Source: an uncultured Lachnospiraceae bacterium (GTDB taxonomy: Bacteria; Bacillota; Clostridia; Lachnospirales; Lachnospiraceae). Taken from it: a stretch of 64,000 bases of DNA. This document shows, one piece after another, positions 16,659-26,117 of the stretch. The notes beneath the pieces are model-generated. The model made no database searches and was not told where the DNA came from. It saw only the letters and a list, made by a program, of their open reading frames with translations. The position numbers and the translations under genes are program-made. The stretch is taken from contig CAJUOE010000039.1 of the NCBI GenBank assembly GCA_910587895.1, positions 1 through 64,000 on the forward strand, written 5' to 3'. The first letter of the stretch is position 1, and every line of letters begins with the position of its first letter.

Positions 16659-17747
16659 ATGATTTCAAATCAGATACTTCAGAATACGATTGATGGTTTA
16701 AAAGGTATTACCAGAATTGATTTGTGTATTATTGATACGGAGGGGAAAGTTCTGGCGACAACTTTTCAGGATACGGATAATTATGTCACAGCAGCGCTTA
16801 CCTTCGTTGATTCACCGGCAGACAGCCAGGTCTTTCTGGGATGCCAGTTTTTTAAAGTATTTGATGAGCACCAGTTAGAATATGTTCTGCTCGCCAACGG
16901 TGACAGTGATGATGTATTTATGGTGGGGAAAATTGCAAGTTTCCAGCTCCAGAATTTGCTGGTAGCGTACAAGGAGCGTTTCGATAAAGACAATTTTGTG
17001 AAAAATCTTTTGCTGGATAATCTTTTGCTGGTGGATATTTATAACCGCGCCAAGAAACTTCACATTGACACAGAAGCACGCAGAGTCGTATTTATCATAG
17101 AGACCGCCCTGGAGAAAGACGGCAATGAAATGGAGAAAGTTCGCGGGCTGCTGGGCAGCAAATCCAGAGATTTCATTACAGCGGTAGATGAGAAAAACAT
17201 CATCGTTGTCAAAGAAGTGCTGGAAAATGAAGGATACGACGATTTAAACAAAACGGCAGAGATGATTTTGAATATGTTCCATGGCAGCGATAATCAGGAA
17301 ATCCACATTGCCTATGGAACGATTGTAAATGAGATCAAGGAGGTCTCAAGGTCTTATAAAGAAGCGCGCATGGCGCTGGACGTTGGCAAGATTTTCTTTG
17401 AGGAGCACCGGATTATTGCGTATTCCACGCTGGGTATCGGACGTTTGATTTATCAGCTGCCGATTCCGCTGTGTAAAATGTTTATCAAAGAAATTTTTGA
17501 TGGGAAGTCGCCGGATGAATTTGACGATGAGACGCTTACCACCATCAATAAGTTTTTTGAGAACAGCCTCAATGTATCGGAGACGTCCAGACAGCTCTAC
17601 ATCCACCGCAATACGCTTGTCTACCGGTTGGACAAATTACAGAAGAGTACGGGACTTGATTTGCGTATCTTTGAGGACGCCATTACTTTTAAGATTGCAT
17701 TGATGGTAGTAAAATATATGAAATATATGGAGTCTTTGGATTATTAG
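16659..17747 (+). CDS. CdaR/PucR-type transcriptional regulator
   Basis: The 362-residue protein has an N-terminal sugar-diacid-recognition-like sensor segment (LKGITRIDLCIIDTEGKVLATT), a central GGDEF-like fold without catalytic motifs, and a C-terminal HTH_30 helix-turn-helix (NVSETSRQLYIHRNTLVYRLDKL). Relatives respond to small metabolites such as sugar acids. The effector cannot be read here. The ATG at 16659 lies eight bases after AGGGAG; the GTG nine bases upstream is inside that site. Only 14 bases separate it from ftsE, so it may be co-transcribed with ftsEX, an uncommon partner. Confidence 0.85.
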   Translation: MISNQILQNTIDGLKGITRIDLCIIDTEGKVLATTFQDTDNYVTAALTFVDSPADSQVFLGCQFFKVFDEHQLEYVLLANGDSDDVFMVGKIASFQLQNLLVAYKERFDKDNFVKNLLLDNLLLVDIYNRAKKLHIDTEARRVVFIIETALEKDGNEMEKVRGLLGSKSRDFITAVDEKNIIVVKEVLENEGYDDLNKTAEMILNMFHGSDNQEIHIAYGTIVNEIKEVSRSYKEARMALDVGKIFFEEHRIIAYSTLGIGRLIYQLPIPLCKMFIKEIFDGKSPDEFDDETLTTINKFFENSLNVSETSRQLYIHRNTLVYRLDKLQKSTGLDLRIFEDAITFKIALMVVKYMKYMESLDY

Positions 17748-17761
17748 ATTAGGAGGCCTAT

Positions 17762-18445
17762 ATGATAAAACTTGAAAATGTCAGCAAAGCATATGCGGCG
17801 GGAATACCGGCGTTGAATGACGTCAGCCTGCATATCGAGACAGGGGAGTTTGTCTTTGTGGTTGGGGACAGCGGTTCCGGAAAGTCCACATTGATTAAGC
17901 TGCTTTTAAAGGAACTTGAGCCTACGAGCGGCAGCATCATCATCAATGGACAGAAACTTGGCAATATCCGCCATCGGGATATACCGCGGTTTCGCAGGAA
18001 CCTTGGAGTTGTATTTCAGGACTTCCGCCTGCTCAAAGACAGGAATGTATATGAGAATGTAGCCTTTGCCCAGCGCGTCATCGGAATGCCGGTGAAGAGT
18101 ATGCGCCGGAAGGTGCCGGCGGTGCTTTCCATGGTAGGGCTTGCGGCAAAATATAAATCTTATCCCAGACAGATTTCCGGTGGGGAACAGCAGCGTGTGG
18201 CAATTGCGCGGGCGCTTGTAAATGAACCGAAAATCCTGCTTGCAGACGAGCCTACCGGGAACCTTGACGCTAACAATGCCTGGGATATTATGAAACTGCT
18301 GGATGAGATCAATCAGAGAGGGACGACGGTTTTGGTTGTTACGCATAATCTGGACATTGTCAAGACCATGAAGAAACGTGTCATTACAATGAAGAAAGGC
18401 GTTGTCGTCAGTGACGAGCGGATGGGTGATGACAATGAGGATTAG
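17762..18445 (+). CDS. ftsE: Cell division ATP-binding protein FtsE
   Basis: The 227-residue ABC ATPase has Walker A GDSGSGKST (~37-45), signature SGGEQQR, Walker B ILLADEP and switch histidine VVTHN. FtsE with FtsX transmits ATP hydrolysis through the membrane to activate peptidoglycan hydrolases at the septum or side wall. The ATG follows AGGAGGCCTAT. The 3' end overlaps ftsX. Confidence 0.96.
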   Translation: MIKLENVSKAYAAGIPALNDVSLHIETGEFVFVVGDSGSGKSTLIKLLLKELEPTSGSIIINGQKLGNIRHRDIPRFRRNLGVVFQDFRLLKDRNVYENVAFAQRVIGMPVKSMRRKVPAVLSMVGLAAKYKSYPRQISGGEQQRVAIARALVNEPKILLADEPTGNLDANNAWDIMKLLDEINQRGTTVLVVTHNLDIVKTMKKRVITMKKGVVVSDERMGDDNED

Positions 18446-19343
18446 TACATTTTTTTATACGCTCAGACAGGGCGCCAAAAATATCTGGAAAAATAAAATG
18501 TTTTCCCTTGCCTCCATTGCAACGATGTCAGCCTGTATCTTTCTGTTCGGGGTATTTTATTCTGTGGTGGTCAATTTTCAGAGCGTTGTGCAGGAAGTGG
18601 AATCCGGCGTGGCAGTTACCGTATTTTTTGTAGACGGTACGTCCCAGGAGCAGATAGATGAGATCGGCGAACAGATCAGCAAGCGCGCGGAAGTATCGAA
18701 GAAAGTATTTATTTCTGCGGAGCAGGCCTGGGCGGAATTTCAGAAAATTTATTTTGAGGGAGCTGAGGACATGGCGGAAGGATTTACGAATGATAATCCG
18801 CTGGCAAACTCGGCACATTATGAAGTTTATATGAACGACATTTCCATGCAGGAAGCGTTGGTTACATATCTGGGGTCTCTGGATGGAGTAAAGGAAGTCA
18901 AGAGTTCTGATATTGCGGCAAACACATTGACGGATTTTAACCGTCTGATTGGTTATGTTTCTGCGGGAATCATCCTGATTCTTTTGTGTGTGGCAATTTT
19001 TTTGATTAGCAACACGGTTATGATTGGAATCGCAGTCCGGCGGGAAGAGATTGCGATTATGAAACTGATTGGAGCAACGGATTATTTCGTGCGCGCGCCC
19101 TTCATTGTAGAGGGAATCCTGATTGGGATTATTGGCTCGGCGCTGCCGCTTACGGTGCTTTATTTCATGTACCGCAGAATTATCTTTTATGTGGCAGAGA
19201 AGTTCCGATGGCTCAGTAGTATGCTGGAATTCCTTCCGGTAGATAAAGTGTTTGCAACCCTGGTTCCGGTCGGCTTGATTCTGGGCGTCGGGATTGGATT
19301 TGTAGGCAGCAGCCTGACGATACGCAAACATCTCAGAGTGTAA
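18435..19343 (+). CDS. ftsX: Cell division membrane protein FtsX
   Basis: The 302-residue protein has the FtsX layout: a first helix (residues ~22-44), a large extracytoplasmic domain (~45-170) that contacts wall hydrolases, then three helices with the MacB/FtsX-type fold and a NTVMIGIAVRREEIAIMKLIGA coupling region. An ATG six bases earlier (18429) is also possible, but spacing from GGGTG favours 18435. It overlaps ftsE by 11 bases. Confidence 0.94.
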   Translation: MRISTFFYTLRQGAKNIWKNKMFSLASIATMSACIFLFGVFYSVVVNFQSVVQEVESGVAVTVFFVDGTSQEQIDEIGEQISKRAEVSKKVFISAEQAWAEFQKIYFEGAEDMAEGFTNDNPLANSAHYEVYMNDISMQEALVTYLGSLDGVKEVKSSDIAANTLTDFNRLIGYVSAGIILILLCVAIFLISNTVMIGIAVRREEIAIMKLIGATDYFVRAPFIVEGILIGIIGSALPLTVLYFMYRRIIFYVAEKFRWLSSMLEFLPVDKVFATLVPVGLILGVGIGFVGSSLTIRKHLRV

Positions 19344-19383
19344 CGATGGCAGATGAAATAATGACATAGGAAAGAGGGATAAA

Positions 19384-20730
19384 ATGGAAAAGCAATCGAA
19401 TGAGTCGCAGGAACTGGATTCCCAGAAACAGTTTGGAGAAGAGTACGCCCGCATAATAAAAGAACGCTATAGTGATCCGGATGCGTTTTTGCCGAAAAAG
19501 AAAGGCCTGGGATTTGGCTCAGGTATTTTGATTGGAAGCATCTGTACGATGCTGGTAATTTTCGTCGTGTTTGTCGGTGGTTATACCATTGTGAATACTA
19601 TGGGTTCCTCGATTGACAAGGATTCAAATGACGAGAAATCGTTAAAAGAAGAGCTGGTCGATGATTCCTTCGAGAAAAAAGTGACGGAGCTGTCCAAGCT
19701 CATAGACCAGTATTATTATGAAGAAATTGATAAGAATGCCCTCGTGGAGGGCATGTACGCCGGAATGGCGGAGGGGCTGGGAGACCCTTATTCCGCATAT
19801 TTTTCTGCGGAGGAGTATGCCTCCTTCAATGAAAGCACGACAGGCGTTTATTGTGGAATCGGCACGGTGCTGACCCAGGATGTGAAGACGAATGTGGTGA
19901 CAATCCTGCATGTCTATCCGGAAACTCCGGCGGAGGAATCAGGAATTAAGGATGGGGATATTATTGTTAAGGTGGACGATATTGCGGGGGACAGCATGGA
20001 GCTGTCTGAACTCTCAAACCATATCAAGGGGGAAGAGGGCACGAAAGTCCACATAGAGGTCATGCGCCAGGGAGAGAGTGACCACCTGGGATTTGACGTG
20101 GAGCGCAGGAAGATTGAGGTGCCTACGGTTGAGTACCAGATGCTGGAAGGCAAGGTTGGGCTTGTCCGCATTACCGAGTTCTCCAATGGCACGCCGGAGC
20201 AATTTGACAAGGCAATCAGGGAATTGCAGGAGCAGGGAATGGTTTCGATGATTGTGGATTTGCGCGATAATCCGGGAGGCGTGCTCCAGTCAGTATGCGA
20301 AATGCTAGACAAGATTTTGCCGGAGGGATTGCTGGTATACACGGAAGACAAATATGGAAACCGCTCCGATTATAAATCGGATAAGGACTGCATGGACATT
20401 CCGATGGCTGTTTTGATCAATGGAAACAGCGCAAGCGCCTCTGAGATTTTTGCGGGTGCGGTTAAGGATTACGAATACGGAACGCTGATTGGGACGACGT
20501 CGTTCGGAAAAGGAATTGTGCAGACGATTATCCCGCTCAAAGACGGCAGCGCAATAAAGCTTACGATGGCGAAATATTTTACGCCCAAAGGAAATTATAT
20601 CCATGAGGCAGGCATTTCCCCGGATATTGAGCTGGAGTACGAATATTTGAACGAGGATGACGAGACATACGATCCCATGCACGACAATCAGGTGCTGAAA
20701 GCCCTGGAGGTTCTCGGCGGGGAAAAATGA
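19384..20730 (+). CDS. ctpB: S41 family C-terminal processing protease (CtpB-like)
   Basis: The 448-residue membrane-anchored serine protease has a short cytoplasmic tail and one helix (residues ~40-65), then a CTP N-terminal helical region, a PDZ domain (~155-235) and the S41 catalytic core with Ser351 in GNSASASE and Lys376 in SFGKGIVQ. In Bacillus a CtpB gene (yvjB) also lies beside ftsEX, and CtpB acts in sporulation signalling by cleaving SpoIVFA. Here it may do that or process wall factors. It is 40 bases after ftsX with GAAAGAGGG as ribosome site. Confidence 0.93.
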   Translation: MEKQSNESQELDSQKQFGEEYARIIKERYSDPDAFLPKKKGLGFGSGILIGSICTMLVIFVVFVGGYTIVNTMGSSIDKDSNDEKSLKEELVDDSFEKKVTELSKLIDQYYYEEIDKNALVEGMYAGMAEGLGDPYSAYFSAEEYASFNESTTGVYCGIGTVLTQDVKTNVVTILHVYPETPAEESGIKDGDIIVKVDDIAGDSMELSELSNHIKGEEGTKVHIEVMRQGESDHLGFDVERRKIEVPTVEYQMLEGKVGLVRITEFSNGTPEQFDKAIRELQEQGMVSMIVDLRDNPGGVLQSVCEMLDKILPEGLLVYTEDKYGNRSDYKSDKDCMDIPMAVLINGNSASASEIFAGAVKDYEYGTLIGTTSFGKGIVQTIIPLKDGSAIKLTMAKYFTPKGNYIHEAGISPDIELEYEYLNEDDETYDPMHDNQVLKALEVLGGEK

Positions 20731-20754
20731 TATTTATTCCCGCGAGGTTTTTGA

Positions 20755-20783
20755 TTGACAAAGCAGACGGAATCATATATGAT
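20755..20783 (+). promoter_or_regulatory. Promoter of the thiamine operon
   Basis: TTGACA, 17 bases, TATGAT; predicted start near 20790, just before the riboswitch. Confidence 0.75.
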
Positions 20784-20802
20784 TATAGACAACCAAATAA
20801 AC

Positions 20803-20884
20803 GCAGAGGGACTGCATAGCAGTTGAGAAGGTTAAAACCTGACTCTTTGAACCTGTCAGTTAATACTGTCGTAGGGAGCGGAAC
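20803..20884 (+). ncRNA. TPP riboswitch (THI element)
   Basis: Conserved THI-box blocks occur in order: AGGGACTG, GTTGAGAAG, ACCTGACTCTTTGAACCTG, CAGTTAATACTG and GTAGGGAGCGG. It binds thiamine pyrophosphate in the nascent RNA and, with the terminator that follows, lowers transcription of thiC-thiD when thiamine is plentiful. Confidence 0.95.
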
Positions 20885-20887
20885 GTA

Positions 20888-20930
20888 AACAGAAAGAAGA
20901 CGCTGTCACGGCACGTCTTCTTTTTTCTGT
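20888..20930 (+). terminator. Riboswitch-controlled terminator
   Basis: An AAAGAAGACG/CGTCTTCTTT stem (20893-20902 with 20914-20923), extended by ACAG/CTGT across the T run. It lies between the THI element and thiC, as expected for transcriptional control. Confidence 0.85.
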
Positions 20931-20962
20931 TATCCGGTTTCCTTCAAAAGGAGAAAAGGATT

Positions 20963-22267
20963 ATGAGAAAATTTGCAACACAGATGGAAGCGGCGCGAAG
21001 GGGCATTGTAACCGAAGAGTTAAAGAAGGTAGCGAAGAAGGAGCGCATGGCGGTGGAAGAGCTGCTGCCGTTGGTGGCAGAGGGAAAAGTTGTAATCTGC
21101 GCCAATAAGAACCATGCCTGTATTGAGCCGGAGGGCGTGGGCTCCATGCTGAAGACAAAAATCAATGTCAATCTTGGCGTTTCCAGAGACTGCAAGGATT
21201 ATGATGTTGAGATGGAGAAGGTAATGGAAGCCGTGAACATGGGCGCACATGCCATCATGGATTTGTCTTCCCATGGGGATACGATTCCCTTCCGCAGAAA
21301 ACTTACCTCGGAATGCCCGGCAATGATTGGCACGGTTCCGGTATATGATTCCGTCATTCACTATCAGAGGGATCTGGCGACATTGACGGCAAAGGATTTT
21401 CTGGATGTGGTGCGCCTTCATGCGGAGGATGGTGTTGACTTTGTCACGCTTCACTGCGGGATTACCAGAAAAACCATTGAGCAGATCCGAAAGCACAAAC
21501 GGAAGATGAATATTGTATCGCGCGGTGGTTCCCTAGTCTTTGCATGGATGTGCATGACCGGAGAGGAGAATCCGTTTTACGAATATTACGATGAAATTCT
21601 TGAGATATGCCGTGAGTATGATGCGACCATATCACTGGGGGACGCCTGCCGTCCGGGCTGTCTGGCGGACGGCTCCGACGTATGCCAGATCGAAGAGCTG
21701 GTGCGCCTGGGAGAGCTTACCAAACGTGCCTGGGAGCGCGACGTGCAGGTAATGGTAGAAGGACCGGGGCATATGCCGATGGATCAGATTGCAGCCAATA
21801 TGAAATTGCAGCAGACCATCTGCATGGGCGCGCCTTTCTATGTGTTGGGACCGATAGTAACCGATATCGCGCCGGGATACGACCATATCACATCGGCAAT
21901 CGGCGGGGCGATTGCAGCGCAGAATGGAGCAGCATTTCTCTGTTACGTAACGCCCGCAGAACACCTGGCGCTGCCGAACGTGGAGGATGTCAAACAAGGA
22001 ATCATAGCCTCCAAAATCGCGGCTCATGCAGCGGATATCGCAAAAGGCGTGCGCGGCGCGCGGGAGATAGATGATAAGATGGCAGACGCCAGGAGGGCGT
22101 TGGACTGGGAGGCACAGTGGGCGTGCGCCATGGATCCTGAGACGGCGAAGAGGATTCGGGAAGAACGGAAACCGGAGCACGACGATACCTGTTCCATGTG
22201 CGGGAAATTCTGTGCGGTGCGCAGTATGAACAAGGCTTTGTCCGGCGAGTATATCGACATTCTGTGA
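20963..22267 (+). CDS. thiC: Phosphomethylpyrimidine synthase ThiC
   Basis: This 434-residue radical SAM enzyme converts aminoimidazole ribotide to hydroxymethylpyrimidine phosphate. It shows the family's [20 protein letters not shown] and [14 protein letters not shown] blocks and the C-terminal cluster-binding CxxCxxxC (C410, C413, C417). The short N-terminus is typical of Clostridia. First gene of the operon, behind the TPP riboswitch. Confidence 0.97.
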   Translation: MRKFATQMEAARRGIVTEELKKVAKKERMAVEELLPLVAEGKVVICANKNHACIEPEGVGSMLKTKINVNLGVSRDCKDYDVEMEKVMEAVNMGAHAIMDLSSHGDTIPFRRKLTSECPAMIGTVPVYDSVIHYQRDLATLTAKDFLDVVRLHAEDGVDFVTLHCGITRKTIEQIRKHKRKMNIVSRGGSLVFAWMCMTGEENPFYEYYDEILEICREYDATISLGDACRPGCLADGSDVCQIEELVRLGELTKRAWERDVQVMVEGPGHMPMDQIAANMKLQQTICMGAPFYVLGPIVTDIAPGYDHITSAIGGAIAAQNGAAFLCYVTPAEHLALPNVEDVKQGIIASKIAAHAADIAKGVRGAREIDDKMADARRALDWEAQWACAMDPETAKRIREERKPEHDDTCSMCGKFCAVRSMNKALSGEYIDIL

Positions 22268-22285
22268 TGCCAAAGGGGGAAAGTC

Positions 22286-22825
22286 ATGAGATTGAACGTT
22301 AAAAAACTGGCGCTGGCAGGAATGATGACGGCGCTTGGCGTGTGCCTGTCAACGTTCTCGATTCCGGTGGGGGTTTCCAGATGTTTTCCAATACAGCATC
22401 TGTTGAATGTGCTTGCCGGTGTATTTCTGGGACCGGGATATGCACTGGGATTTTCTTTCTCTACGGCGCTCATCCGCAATTTTTTAGGAACGGGAAGCCT
22501 CCTTGCCTTTCCGGGCAGCATGGCAGGAGCTTTTTTGGGCGCGTTGTTCTACCGTTACAGTGGAAAGGTCTGGATGACATTTGTCGGTGAGATAGTGGGA
22601 ACCGGGATTCTGGGCGGTATGCTGTGCTATCCTGTGGCATTCCTTTTCATGGGGAATCGGGAGGCGGCGGTATTCACCTATGTCCTTCCATTTTTAATCA
22701 GTACGGTGGGAGGCTGTATGATGGCGGCAGTGCTTTTGGGGATTCTGTTTAAGTCAGGCGCCTTCCGTTGCCTGAAAAGCATGGTGGATGAGCAGCCGGC
22801 CGTCCGGAAAGGGAAACCGTCATGA
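22286..22825 (+). CDS. thiW: ECF transporter S component ThiW
   Basis: The 179-residue membrane protein has about five helices and the ThiW pattern (GVSRCFPIQHLLNVLAGVFLGP). ThiW is the substrate-binding subunit of an energy-coupling-factor importer, assigned to the thiazole precursor from its constant link with thiM and TPP riboswitches. The shared ATPase and EcfT subunits are not in this window. The stop overlaps the thiM start by four bases. Confidence 0.92.
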   Translation: MRLNVKKLALAGMMTALGVCLSTFSIPVGVSRCFPIQHLLNVLAGVFLGPGYALGFSFSTALIRNFLGTGSLLAFPGSMAGAFLGALFYRYSGKVWMTFVGEIVGTGILGGMLCYPVAFLFMGNREAAVFTYVLPFLISTVGGCMMAAVLLGILFKSGAFRCLKSMVDEQPAVRKGKPS

Positions 22826-23697
22826 ACCTGGGCTATAAAATAAGACCGGAAGAGATTGCCGGGATATTTCAGGAAATTCGCAGGAAAAGGCCATTGATAC
22901 ATATGTTGCCGAACGCGGTTTCGGCGTCTTTATGCGCAGACGGATTGTCTGCGCTCGGGGCGCGCCCCCTTATGGCGGTGGCAGCCTGTGAGATGGCGGA
23001 AATTACGCAGCAGGCGGATGCAAGCGTCATCAATCTGGGACAGCCTGATTTGGAAAAGCTGCGGGCGGCAGAGGCGGTGGTAAAAGAGGCGGCAGGGAGC
23101 GCCAAACCGCTGGTGCTTGATCCGGTAGGGTGCGGAGCGTCCCGGTTTCGCCTGGAGTCTGTGCAGAGAATCTTAAATATGCCGTGGCAGGGAATTGTCA
23201 AAGGAAATCGTTCAGAACTATACAGCATCCAGCAGAATTGCCTGACAAAAGAAGGCGTTGACGCCATCGCGGATTGGGAATTGTCGGAGCAGGTTCCCGC
23301 GGGCAGGGTATATTTGGCGACTGGAGAGCAAGACCTGATTCTGTGGGAGCAAAAAAGCTTGAAGATTCCACATAAAGAGGAGCATTGCCCCGGAAAAAAG
23401 AGCCGATATAACATTGTAGGCAGCGGCTGCCTGACGGGGGCGGTGGCAGGCGCATGTTATGCGGCCGCCTTAAGCCTGCAGCCGGACATGAGGGCAATTT
23501 GTGATGAGGAAGTTCATGCCCAAATGAGGGTGAAGGCCGTCCTGGCCGCGTCTTTGGGCATGGCTTTTAGCTTGCGGCGTGCAGATAAAGCTTCCGGTTA
23601 TGGAATGGCAAAGACGGCTTTGCTGGATGGCTTATGCCTGCTTGCCAGAGAAGAATTTGAAGATTGGATAAGGCAGAACGTGCAAACTGATATTTGA
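22822..23697 (+). CDS. thiM: Hydroxyethylthiazole kinase ThiM
   Basis: The 291-residue kinase phosphorylates imported hydroxyethylthiazole. Motifs include PLIHMLPNAVS near the start, LDPVGCGASRFR, KGNRSE and the anion-hole GSGCLTGAV with the catalytic cysteine position of the family. It is longer than many ThiM proteins (about 260-270) because of an insertion around residues 170-195. Coupled to thiW by an ATGA overlap. Confidence 0.94.
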   Translation: MNLGYKIRPEEIAGIFQEIRRKRPLIHMLPNAVSASLCADGLSALGARPLMAVAACEMAEITQQADASVINLGQPDLEKLRAAEAVVKEAAGSAKPLVLDPVGCGASRFRLESVQRILNMPWQGIVKGNRSELYSIQQNCLTKEGVDAIADWELSEQVPAGRVYLATGEQDLILWEQKSLKIPHKEEHCPGKKSRYNIVGSGCLTGAVAGACYAAALSLQPDMRAICDEEVHAQMRVKAVLAASLGMAFSLRRADKASGYGMAKTALLDGLCLLAREEFEDWIRQNVQTDI

Positions 23698-23752
23698 AAT
23701 AACCTGGCAGGATAATGGCAGATGCATGGAAATGAGAAAGAAGGTGCATGAT

Positions 23753-24370
23753 ATGGGAAGATGGCTGTATTTGATTGCGGATTTCTCCTGTGGAGAGGAG
23801 GCTATCAGGCAGTCTCTGGAGGCGGGGATTGATTACATCCAGCTTCGGGAGAAAGAGATTACTTCTGCAAAATATTTAAAAAGGGCAAGAAGATTACGCG
23901 AGATGACGGCGGATTTTGACACAAAACTGATCATCAACGATCGACTGGATATCGCGATGCTCTGTGATGCGGACGGCGTACATCTGGGACAATCCGATAT
24001 TCCTGTGCGGGATGCCCGTATGCTGCTCGGCAAAGGGAAAATTGTCGGGGCTACGGCAAAGACCGTGGAGCAGGCGAAACAGGCGATGGCAGAAGGCGCC
24101 GATTATCTGGGGAGCGGCGCATGGTTTCCAACGGAGACGAAAAAGGACGCCGTTTCTCTTTCGGAGGAAGTTTACCGTGCCATTCTCAAAGCGGCGCCCA
24201 TACCCAATGTGGCGGTGGGCGGCATTACTGCAGATAACTGCAGAAGGCCGCTGGAATGCGGCGCGGCAGGGCTTGCCATATCCGCTGGGATTCTGAAAGC
24301 GGAGAGACCGGCAGCAGAGATTGCCAGGATTCGGGAATGCCTGCAAGGATTTTCAGGAGGAAACGTATGA
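23753..24370 (+). CDS. thiE: Thiamine-phosphate synthase ThiE
   Basis: This TIM-barrel enzyme of 205 residues joins pyrimidine pyrophosphate and thiazole phosphate. It shows IQLREKE, IINDRLDIA, DGVHLGQSD, GATAKTVEQA and VAVGGIT, all standard for ThiE. The ATG at 23753 lies eight bases after AGAAGG; an ATG nine codons earlier has no usable ribosome site. Overlaps thiD by four bases. Confidence 0.95.
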   Translation: MGRWLYLIADFSCGEEAIRQSLEAGIDYIQLREKEITSAKYLKRARRLREMTADFDTKLIINDRLDIAMLCDADGVHLGQSDIPVRDARMLLGKGKIVGATAKTVEQAKQAMAEGADYLGSGAWFPTETKKDAVSLSEEVYRAILKAAPIPNVAVGGITADNCRRPLECGAAGLAISAGILKAERPAAEIARIRECLQGFSGGNV

Positions 24371-25155
24371 AGACGGTACTTACGATAGCCGGCAGCGATT
24401 GCAGCGGAGGAGCCGGAATACAGGCGGATTTAAAGACAATTACAACGCGGGGGCTGTATGGTGAGAGCGTGATCACTGCACTGACAGCACAGAACACCAT
24501 GGGGGTAGCGGAGATTCTTCCGGTATCCCCTGACTTTTTGGAGAAACAGCTGGAGTGCGTGTTTACGGATATTGTTCCTGATGCCGTGAAGGTGGGAATG
24601 ATTACCGGCGTGGAACAGATGGAGGTCATCGCAAGATGCCTGAAGAAATATCAGGCCAGGCATGTTGTGGTGGATACCGTGATGGTATCCACCAGCGGCA
24701 GGCATCTGATGGAGCCGGAGGCGATGGAATATTACTGTACGAGGCTGCTTCCGATGGCAGAGCTCTATACGCCGAATCTTCCGGAGGCGGAGGCTTTGTT
24801 AAAAACAACTGTCAAAACAAGAGAAGAAAGGGTTGCGGCAGCCAGGGAGTTTGCGTTACAATACAGAGGTATCATTTATTTGAAAGGCGGACATGACGCC
24901 GTCTGCGCAGATGATTTGTTTTATGATGGGAAAGAGTTTATGTGGCTTGAGGAGAAACGCATTGAAAGCAGCAATACCCATGGGACGGGCTGTACGCTGT
25001 CCTCAGCCATTGCCTGCGGACTTGCAATGGGGCTGTCCGCGAAAGACAGCGTCCGGCAGGCGAAGGAGTATGTTACGGGAGCAATTGCAGACGGCATGGA
25101 GTTAGGGAAGGGAAATGGACCGCTGAACCATATGTATCAAATGAAAAAATCATAA
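24367..25155 (+). CDS. thiD: Hydroxymethylpyrimidine kinase / phosphate kinase ThiD
   Basis: The 262-residue ribokinase-fold enzyme phosphorylates hydroxymethylpyrimidine twice to give the ThiE substrate. N-terminal TIAGSDCSGGAGIQADLK, the GxGC-type anion hole NTHGTGCTLSSA and VDTVMVSTSG are all present. The ATG overlaps the thiE stop behind GGAGGAAACGT. Last biosynthetic gene of the operon; thiS, thiF, thiG and thiH are absent here. Confidence 0.96.
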   Translation: MKTVLTIAGSDCSGGAGIQADLKTITTRGLYGESVITALTAQNTMGVAEILPVSPDFLEKQLECVFTDIVPDAVKVGMITGVEQMEVIARCLKKYQARHVVVDTVMVSTSGRHLMEPEAMEYYCTRLLPMAELYTPNLPEAEALLKTTVKTREERVAAAREFALQYRGIIYLKGGHDAVCADDLFYDGKEFMWLEEKRIESSNTHGTGCTLSSAIACGLAMGLSAKDSVRQAKEYVTGAIADGMELGKGNGPLNHMYQMKKS

Positions 25156-25166
25156 GGAGACTGAAA

Positions 25167-26090
25167 ATGAGAAAGAAAATATTATTGCTGGGACTGAGCA
25201 TCTGTCTTTTTGCAATATCTTGCAGCGGCAAAGACGCACCGAAGGAGAATGTTTCAGAGAACACCGAAGAAAGTGAGAAGACGGAAGAAGGAAACGGCGG
25301 GGAATCCGAAGGTGAGCCAGGCAAACAGGAGGACAAAGAGGATTCGCCGAAGGAACAGCCAAAATCAGATGGAGAAAAACAGCAGAATAATACCGTGCAG
25401 AAAGAAATTACGAAAGTACCGCAGGTAACGTTTACAGACTACTCACAGAATATTGAGGAAGACGGCGTATTGATGCTGGCAGTGACGGAAAACTGTCCGG
25501 TTATCACGGTCGAGGAAAGTGAAGATATTGCGCAGCGGATGAATATGGTATTTGAGCAGCAGCATGTTACCAATCAGGATGAGATACAGAGGAAAGCGGA
25601 AGAGGCCAAAGCGTTCTATAAGGGATTGTCCAAGGAGGAGGTTTCTTCCTGGGCAGGTTATGGCTATGGAATGAGCTATAAGATGATGTACGCCTCTACG
25701 AAGATTTTGAGCATAGAGTCGGAGAGCTATGACTGGCAGGGAGCCTCACAGCCTGGTAAATGGACTTCCGCATATTGCTTTGATGTGACTAGCGGAGACC
25801 TGCTGTCGCTTGTGGATGTGTTTACGGATGAGGAGGCAGTGAGAAAGATTGTCTCGGAGCATATTAAGGACACCATCACGAAGGATCCGTACAAAGATGC
25901 GCTGCTGGATGATTATGAGAGCTATGTGGATGACGTTATGACCGAAAACACATTTTATCTGAATGAGAAAGGACTGGTTGTGATCTGTAATCCTTTCATG
26001 GTCACAGGGGACACCGTGGGTACGATAGAAGTTGAGGTTCCATATAAGGAGATAAAGGACAGGATGAATCCCGAATATGTCCTTAATTAG
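25167..26090 (+). CDS. Lipoprotein with RsiV/DUF3298-like domain
   Basis: The 307-residue predicted lipoprotein has a signal sequence with lipobox FAISC (Cys at residue 19), then an acidic Glu/Lys/Pro-rich linker to about residue 85. The C-terminal domain shows the DUF4163/DUF3298 arrangement seen in RsiV and PdaC (CFDVTSGDLLSLVDVF, VVICNPFMV). Such domains bind lysozyme or polysaccharide outside the membrane; the ligand here is unknown. It starts 11 bases after thiD behind AGGAG and may be read through from the operon. Confidence 0.75.
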   Translation: MRKKILLLGLSICLFAISCSGKDAPKENVSENTEESEKTEEGNGGESEGEPGKQEDKEDSPKEQPKSDGEKQQNNTVQKEITKVPQVTFTDYSQNIEEDGVLMLAVTENCPVITVEESEDIAQRMNMVFEQQHVTNQDEIQRKAEEAKAFYKGLSKEEVSSWAGYGYGMSYKMMYASTKILSIESESYDWQGASQPGKWTSAYCFDVTSGDLLSLVDVFTDEEAVRKIVSEHIKDTITKDPYKDALLDDYESYVDDVMTENTFYLNEKGLVVICNPFMVTGDTVGTIEVEVPYKEIKDRMNPEYVLN

Positions 26091-26117
26091 AGACGCGTGT
26101 TACGATAGGAGAATACT

